The position numbers and the translations under genes were made by a program. A stretch of DNA of 64,000 nucleotides from Cymodocea nodosa (taxonomy: Eukaryota > Streptophyta > Magnoliopsida > Alismatales > Cymodoceaceae): assembly GCA_036874045.1 (NCBI GenBank), contig CM072336.1, forward strand, positions 10,010,501 to 10,074,500, read 5' to 3'. Of this stretch, positions 60,501 to 64,000 are shown in pieces. Positions within the stretch are counted from its first letter, which is position 1. Each line of letters opens with the position of its first letter. A model generated the notes under the pieces. It was not told where the DNA came from and did not search any database. It saw only the letters and a program-made list of their open reading frames with translations.

Positions 60501-62866
60501 TTAAATAATTTCAAATTTCAACTTCAAACTTAAGGATAAGATAAATAAGCTATGATAAGTATATAAAAATACCTAGATAAATTTTCAAGGCAATTATCAT
60601 GAATAAAATACAAACTAAATAGAGGTATAGTAATCACATGCATGAGAAAAGTTTTAAATAGAATTTAGGTTACAATTCAGACTAAAACACAAATTAATAA
60701 GATTATGCATGGTACTAGAGAATTTCCAAAATCTCCAAAATTAAAAATTTTATCAACTATAAGACTTTAAAGTAAATTATAAATTTTCATTCCTATAATA
60801 TAGTTAACATCTTTTTAAAAAATCTTGTATGAATAAATTTATAAAAAAAATGTTTTTGTGAAAATATAATAGATAGGTAGAAGAGGAATGTTATTCATAA
60901 AAATATCAGGATTTTTGTGATTTCTTAATGCTTTCAACATCTTCTATGTAATTTTTTTTTCATTTTTTTCTCTCTTCTATTTGTTTTTTTTTCCTTTACC
61001 TTCTTTATAATATCCATAATTAAAAATTTCATTGAGTATAAGATTTTACGGTAAGTTATAAATTTTTGTTCATACAATGTACTTAATATCTTTTTAAAAA
61101 TATCAAGTAAATTAATTTAAAAAATAGATAACAAAGTTTGTGTGAATACAAGAGATAGATATAAATGTTATTTATAAGTAAATATAATTTTTTAATACTT
61201 TCACCATTTTTAAATATAATATTTTTATTTTTCTTCTTCTTTCTTCTCTTTTCTTTTCCCTTTTTTTCCATTTTTCTCCTTTCCTTCTTTCTATTTCTCC
61301 TCTTCCCCTTTACTTTCTTTTCTTTTCTTCTCACATCCATGACTCACTCCCTTCCTCTGCTTTCTTCTTTTTTGATGTCCATCCCACCCACTATAAACCC
61401 CAATGAGTTCTAGTGGTCTAAAGAGAAAAGGAATCTTCGACAACCAATGGCAAAGGATTCGATAGATAGCAATGGAGGTGACAATGCAGTGGAGGTGACA
61501 AAGAAAGCCCCATTGAATTAATCAATCCAGCACACGGATCAATCAATGAAACCTTCCGCAATTTAAAAATATCTCTGATTTGAACAACTTCATGAAAAAA
61601 TGACGATCCCAAAAGAAAGATTACTCAAACCCTAATGTTATCCCAACTACATATTGTAAATCTAAAAATCCAATCTGGATTGGCGAAAAATCACCAATCA
61701 GCAGATTCAAATTCAAGGAAAAGTTCACTTTGAAGAAATTAACTACTTCAAGACAAGTAAAAGAAACAAAAGAAAAGGATAAGTGAGAAATTGTGCTTAT
61801 TGCATTTTCTACATAATTCAACAAGATCTTTCATGACTTCCTTCCATAAAAAAGCATTGGCATGAGATATATTTACAACACAATTGATAATGAAATCATA
61901 AAGCAATTAAACAATAATGAAACTTTTCAAGAAATTTTTGACATCATAGATAAGATATGAGATTTGAGGTTTAAGGTTTAAGTATGTATCAATGGTTGAG
62001 TGGAAATACTGTAAGAGATAAGTTAAAAATAAATTTTATTAGAACAGAAAAAAAGTCACCAATTCAATATGAGACAATTCAGTAAGTTTGGTCATAATCT
62101 TAAAAAGTCAGAGAATGCACCAGTAAGGAGAGGATAATCAATTAATGTAAAAAAACTACTTGGCTAGAAATTGTGAGAAAAGATTTAAATTTATACAATT
62201 TAATCAAAATAGAAATATGTCGAAGAAAAAAAATCATATGCTCAACACCACAAAATAGGATCATATGCTCATACGATTATTATTGTTGTTGATAAGAGAT
62301 GAGACCACCAACTTCATAGACAATTACATGCTGCTGGAAAATATATAGTGGAGTGGATCTCTTGAAAATCTGGGAGTGCACTTTATGGAAAAAAAAAATT
62401 AAGGCCACTAGTGCAGTTACAATAAGGCCTCAAGTGCACATTCAACCTTTAGGAAAAACAAATCAAATGTTTATAAGTAAGCATACCTTTACAATGAAAA
62501 CTGTATCCCATTCTAAACCCTTCGACTGCAAAAGGAGGGATAGCATAAGTATAATAAACGGAAAAAAACAAATTCCAAAATATATTATAAGAAAAAATAA
62601 TAAACTTGACAACAAACTATATAGAAGTTCATAAATTAAATAACAGCAACCTGATGAATTGTAGTTAGAGTAGCAGAATTCTCACTCTCACGTTTCCGGA
62701 ATTGAAAATTTTCCCTTTCCCTTGTGGATATAAAATCAAGAAAAGCTTCAAGAATCTCAGAGCAGCCTTTCCCATCTGCTGAACTTCCCTTTCCATCTAA
62801 AGTTTCTGTTTCACGAAAATATGTTGATACAAATTCAGAAACATCATCCAGCAGGTAATCGAAAAC
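32297..62866 (-). CDS. SRS2L: UvrD/SRS2-like DNA helicase, C-terminal 361 residues
   Basis: Minus-strand gene continuing past the right edge. Exons in coding order: 62651-62866, 62487-62525, 59630-59698, 54904-54990, 54763-54819, 54039-54235, 53853-53946, 53554-53604, 40257-40319, 40107-40166, 33494-33556, 32297-32386 (stop TGA). Every junction is GT-AG and keeps the frame. The product is a superfamily 1A 3'-5' helicase resembling Arabidopsis At4g25120, expected in the nucleus in recombination control and DNA repair. Motif V is [17 protein letters not shown] and motif [21 protein letters not shown], followed by [18 protein letters not shown], a conserved [18 protein letters not shown] segment and the C-terminus [15 protein letters not shown]. 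Motifs I-IV lie outside the window. Introns of 13.2, 6.5, 4.6 and 2.8 kb are filled with transposons. No break is seen in the visible coding sequence. Confidence 0.9.
32461..33420 (+). mobile_element. RTE-type LINE remnant in a helicase intron
   Basis: Plus-strand pieces of an RTE-clade reverse transcriptase C-terminal half. 32665-32960 reads like the region after the catalytic motif ([15 protein letters not shown], then [16 protein letters not shown]). 33270-33360 reads RRPKTT...[16 protein letters not shown], the typical RTE tail. Several stops and shifts separate the pieces. The 5' part and the endonuclease are absent. Confidence 0.7.
34020..34560 (-). mobile_element. Copia integrase fragment
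   Basis: Minus-strand reading of the copia integrase region: a VVERKHRHM-like stretch, then [16 protein letters not shown] and [13 protein letters not shown]. It resembles 47190-47500 of the copia element at 45101-49877. It is a decayed fragment with no LTRs beside it. Confidence 0.65.
34960..38450 (+). mobile_element. Decayed copia element with 3' LTR
   Basis: Plus strand: a CCHC knuckle ([14 protein letters not shown], about 35070-35110), a protease-like stretch near 35320-35450, RT with YVDDI near 37350, and RNase H to about 38190. A likely 3' LTR runs 38284-38450 (TGTTAAATGTAATG to TATCAACA). No 5' LTR is seen. It is an old, heavily broken fossil (well over ten breaks), in the helicase intron and antisense to the gene. 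Confidence 0.7.
38803..39985 (+). mobile_element. Internally deleted 1.18-kb copia element
   Basis: LTRs 38803-39028 and 39763-39985 (TGTTGATAT... to ...ATCA) are flanked by AATTC on both sides (38798-38802 and 39986-39990), a perfect 5-bp target-site duplication. A tRNA-iMet-type primer site (TGGTATTAAAGC, 39031-39042) follows the first LTR. The ~730-bp interior keeps only an RNase H end (39450-39695, CLDLLNVYA) and a polypurine-like tract. The LTRs differ by roughly 13% by eye, so it is old. Everything between leader and RNase H is absent, so it could only have moved with help from a relative. Confidence 0.85.
40107..40319 (-). CDS. SRS2L: Helicase exons near the C-terminus
   Basis: Two exons, 40257-40319 ([20 protein letters not shown]...) and 40107-40166 ([20 protein letters not shown]), separated by a short 90-nt intron. 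They stand alone between two transposon-filled introns. Confidence 0.88.
40320..40839. other. Intron sequence, nothing recognised
   Basis: AT-rich start (in plus coordinates) of the 13.2-kb helicase intron, before the first copia remnant. No motif seen. Confidence 0.35.
40966..41067. repeat. Tandem duplication, 51-bp unit
   Basis: Two adjacent copies starting TCCATAGTATAGT at 40966 and 41017, differing at a few positions. Confidence 0.85.
41441..41724. repeat. Tandem duplication, ~137-bp unit
   Basis: Copies begin CATGGAATTGCATACC at 41441 and 41578, with small insertions in the second. Confidence 0.85.
41774..41891. repeat. Tandem duplication, 59-bp unit
   Basis: Two copies, 41774-41832 and 41833-41891, that look identical by eye, hence recent. 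Confidence 0.9.
43732..44140 (-). mobile_element. Copia 3' LTR fragment
   Basis: An LTR-like stretch, 43732-43867 (TGTTGGAACACAAG to TTCTCACA), followed by CTTCCCCTTAA, a minus-strand polypurine tract, then non-coding interior. No second LTR is seen. A truncated remnant; its limits to the right are uncertain. Confidence 0.45.
44150..45100 (+). mobile_element. L1-type LINE, ORF1 part (left half)
   Basis: Plus-strand reading of a plant L1 ORF1. An upstream DUF4283-like stretch lies near 44190-44360. At 44595-44740 is a zinc-knuckle domain of the zf-CCHC_4 kind ([20 protein letters not shown], then [10 protein letters not shown] with the histidine position changed). The reading is shifted in several places. 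It is cut at 45100 by the copia element at 45101-49877 and resumes at 49878 beyond the duplicated CATAT. Confidence 0.75.
45101..45228 (-). repeat. Copia 3' LTR
   Basis: 128 bp, ends TGTTGGAG and CTCTAACA, near-identical to 49749-49877. Confidence 0.92.
49737..49748 (-). other. Copia primer-binding site (tRNA-iMet type)
   Basis: Minus-strand TGGTATAAGAGC directly inside the 5' LTR, differing little from the standard TGGTATCAGAGC. Confidence 0.8.
49749..49877 (-). repeat. Copia 5' LTR
   Basis: 129 bp, ends TGTTAGAG and CTCTAACA. The outer flank CATAT repeats the one at 45096-45100. Confidence 0.92.
49878..52785 (+). mobile_element. L1-type LINE, right half with 3' end
   Basis: Continues the LINE cut at 45100. 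49878-50400 is the ORF1 tail. ORF2 starts near 50436 with the APE endonuclease lead-in [17 protein letters not shown], and NSHSPMIV-like endonuclease residues lie near 51070. The RT core is mostly missing: after DRAPxPDG near 51735 the reading changes to unrelated sequence. From about 52100 an RNase H follows ([15 protein letters not shown], then [18 protein letters not shown]). The 3' end is GAATGGGGATCTTAGTTAAA plus an A-run ending at 52785. It is defective, with many stops and shifts. Confidence 0.8.
52790..53171 (+). mobile_element. Copia RNase H end and 3' LTR
   Basis: A decayed RNase H tail ([20 protein letters not shown], about 52868-52930) leads to an LTR at 52964-53171 (TGTTAAGAG to TTTCAACA), interrupted by the 41-bp LINE insertion at 53021-53061. 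Probably the right end of the copia copy at 40840-43730. Fossil. Confidence 0.65.
53021..53061 (-). mobile_element. 41-bp 5'-truncated LINE insertion with 11-bp TSD
   Basis: The reverse complement matches the LINE 3' end at 52738-52785 (ACCCCTTAATAGAATGGGGA) and ends in an A-run. It is flanked on both sides by AGTCCCACATT (53010-53020 and 53062-53072), a perfect duplication of copia LTR sequence. This is a target-primed reverse transcription event stopped after about 40 bases. Confidence 0.85.
53172..53553. other. Intron sequence, nothing recognised
   Basis: End of the 13.2-kb helicase intron next to the exon at 53554-53604. AT-rich, no motif seen. The other introns in this exon cluster (53605-53852, 53947-54038, 54236-54762, 54820-54903) likewise show nothing notable. 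Confidence 0.4.
53554..54990 (-). CDS. SRS2L: Helicase exon cluster with motif VI
   Basis: Five exons: 54904-54990 (motif VI), 54763-54819 ([19 protein letters not shown]), 54039-54235 (66 codons, weakly conserved linker), 53853-53946 ([18 protein letters not shown]) and 53554-53604 ([17 protein letters not shown]). Phases are 0 except between the third and fourth, where an Arg codon is split. Confidence 0.88.
54991..55737. other. Intron sequence, nothing firm
   Basis: AT-rich intron. A GGGAGATTGTTAAAATATTG stretch at 55639-55658 looks like a polypurine tract plus LTR start, but no matching end was found. Confidence 0.3.
57652..59212 (+). repeat. Copia 3' LTR, long
   Basis: The limits rest on the polypurine tract to the left and the inverted ends TGAAAGGACC / GGTCCTAACA. 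No second copy is present to confirm the length. It contains the palindrome array at 57778-58285. Confidence 0.6.
57778..58285. repeat. Array of AACTCATTGAGTT near-palindromes
   Basis: About twelve copies of AACTCATTGAGTTA or close variants, spaced about 30-50 bases apart. The left half alternates two spacer types (TTTTAAAGGCA-like and GATTAAA-like), so a larger unit was also duplicated. Copies toward the right are more diverged. Confidence 0.85.
59630..59698 (-). CDS. SRS2L: Helicase exon after motif V
   Basis: A 69-nt exon reading [12 protein letters not shown] to GASLE, the usual link between motifs V and VI in plant SRS2-like proteins. The acceptor is CTTCTTAG and the donor GTATTC. Confidence 0.85.
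60741..61240. repeat. Diverged tandem duplication, ~279-bp period
   Basis: TTAAAAATTT... at 60741 and the matching stretch from 61020 share order and wording over about 220 bases, including ATCTTTTTAAAAA, with many base changes. Confidence 0.7.
61228..61330. repeat. Polypyrimidine tract
   Basis: About 100 bases almost entirely of C and T on the plus strand, hence polypurine in the sense strand of the helicase gene. Low complexity; could form triplex DNA. Confidence 0.8.
61980..62300 (+). mobile_element. RTE-type LINE 3' remnant
   Basis: The plus-strand reading ends in [19 protein letters not shown] (about 62145-62205), the RTE C-terminal signature also found at 33270-33360, with a short ATT/GTT-rich tail near 62276-62293. 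It is a 5'-truncated, shifted copy. Confidence 0.65.
62487..62866 (-). CDS. SRS2L: Helicase exons with motif V
   Basis: Exon 62651-62866 (72 codons, from [13 protein letters not shown] to TLTTIHQ) and the 39-nt exon 62487-62525 ([13 protein letters not shown]). Motif V of the UvrD family is split between them. The acceptor before 62866 is ATGCAG; the donors are GTTGCT and GTATGC. Any upstream exons lie to the right. Confidence 0.88.
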
Positions 62867-64000
62867 CTGCATCCTCAAAACTTCAAATGTCAGCCGAATT
62901 CCATGTATCACTTTAATCTCATGGGTAAAAAGAAATGAGCAGGTATAAGAGTGAAAAAAACAACCATGGAACGTTCAAAGCCAATGCTAATTTAACAAAA
63001 AAGAACTACCACATGTATCTTGAACCATGGTTGATGAAATTTAAAGAATATATGTCATCTTCCCTAACTACAAAATAATATACATAAACATTTTAGGACA
63101 TGGTAAAACTTGGTATTAGTATATTGCACCAATGCCATCACATTATTTGAGACTAGCCAACATCAGTCCACATGGTAGATAAAAAGAACAAACATTTCAT
63201 CAAACAGTTATTACAGCACCACATATGTCAAGAGATAAAGTCATTTGAGCCCAAGATGCCCATGGGCTTTTGGCCGATTGATTAAGCCTAACAGTCATTC
63301 TCTTTTCATATTTTGCGTATCAAATAATGAACATTGATGACCCTTTCATTTTCTCATTTTTATTTCAATTAGTTACCAAATATTTCACTATAGATACGCT
63401 AATGCACTAAAAAACAGCCAATGTTGGTGGTTGTTCAAATGTAGAAATGTCAAATGGGTTAGGTCAAAGTGGATCAACCTAACCCAACCCGTACAATTTC
63501 AACCTAGCCCAACCCAACATTTTTTCCATTTTCGACCTGTGGGTTGGCCTAACCCATCTTGTACCAACCTACAAGACAAATGCAACATTCAGCAAACATT
63601 GCATTTTGTAATGTTCAGATGATTTGCAAACGTTATGTCAATGTTCAGATCAGCGTTCTGTTAAAATGTTGCATCTGAACATTAACACAACATTTGGACT
63701 TCAGCGAAAGATAGAGAGAAAAAAAAATGAAAAGGAGAAAAGAGAATGAGAAAAAGGTATGAAAAAACTATAAATAGGAAAAGAATGTTAGAGTTCTCCT
63801 CACAATTTATTCAATTTTCTATCTCTTTCACAAAATATATAATTATTTTTTTTTCAAGTTTCAACTCTCAACTTCTGTTTGCAAAAATAATGTATAACTT
63901 CAATGAGTTTAACTTGAACAACATCGACAACAATGATTTTTCAAAAATTCAAATAGAATATCAGTACTCTCAAACTATAAAAGTTAGAACATCTTCAAGT
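62867..64000. other. Intron or upstream helicase sequence, no exon recognised
   Basis: The region 5' of the first visible helicase exon. I found no clear exon. It holds a possible hairpin at 63454-63557 and short repeats of ATGTTCAGAT-like words at 63610-63690. Confidence 0.4.
63454..63557. repeat. Short inverted repeat rich in AACCC
   Basis: ATGGGTTAGG at 63454 is matched by CCTAACCCAT at 63548-63557, with further CCTAACCC/CCCAACCC words between. It could be a small foldback element, but no target-site duplication was recognised. Confidence 0.4.

Larger units (their letters stand above)
59699..61979. other. Intron sequence with low-complexity tracts
   Basis: AT-rich. Apart from the tandem pair at 60741-61240 and the pyrimidine tract at 61228-61330, nothing is recognised. 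Confidence 0.4.

Noticed and set aside
61083-61413. Lys/Glu-rich and Phe/Leu-rich readings
   Set aside because: Direct translation of the polypyrimidine/polypurine tract.
63454-63557. Interstitial telomere repeat
   Set aside because: The words are CCTAACCC/CCCAACCC, not the plant CCCTAAA repeat, and they form an inverted pair rather than a tandem array.
1-64000. tRNA or rRNA genes
   Set aside because: No cloverleaf with A/B boxes and no rRNA core sequence was recognised. The tRNA-like stretches are primer-binding sites only.

Overview
The window is nuclear DNA of a flowering plant. It holds four host genes (one running off the right edge) in AT-rich sequence packed with transposable elements. 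The two glutathione S-transferase genes have GC-rich exons with high third-position GC, which fits a monocot. That placement is inference; I cannot name a species.

Layout. (1) 1-19.1 kb is retroelement only. A Ty3/gypsy reverse-transcriptase scrap (1-83) is followed by an old minus-strand Ty1/copia element (84-19092). Its 3' LTR was split by a younger, rearranged Tat/Athila-like gypsy element (149-14424) with about 2.6-kb LTRs. (2) 19.1-22.1 kb: a copia 3' remnant, then the 3' part of an F-box/LRR gene resembling Arabidopsis FBL10 (+). (3) 22.1-32 kb: an AT-rich spacer, then two tandem phi-class GST genes (+, 26254-27469 and 29804-30700), each with three exons and 225 codons. (4) 32297 to beyond 62866: twelve exons on the minus strand encode the C-terminal 361 residues of a UvrD/SRS2-like DNA helicase (resembling Arabidopsis At4g25120). 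About 1.1 kb of coding sequence is spread over 30 kb because its introns are full of transposons.

The helicase introns hold two RTE-type LINE scraps, several decayed copia copies in both directions, and an internally deleted 1.18-kb copia copy with a target-site duplication (TSD) of AATTC. They also hold an L1-type LINE split by a copia element (45101-49877, TSD CATAT), a 41-bp 5'-truncated LINE insertion with an 11-bp TSD inside a copia LTR, and a copia LTR carrying about a dozen copies of a short near-palindrome.

I found no operon-like or clearly new biological system. The points most worth a second look are the extreme intron load of the helicase gene, the gag-after-pol order with an inverted LTR and primer-binding site in the gypsy element, the tiny LINE insertion, the loss of the usual cis-proline in both GSTs, and the palindrome array. 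LTR divergences quoted are rough counts by eye over short stretches.
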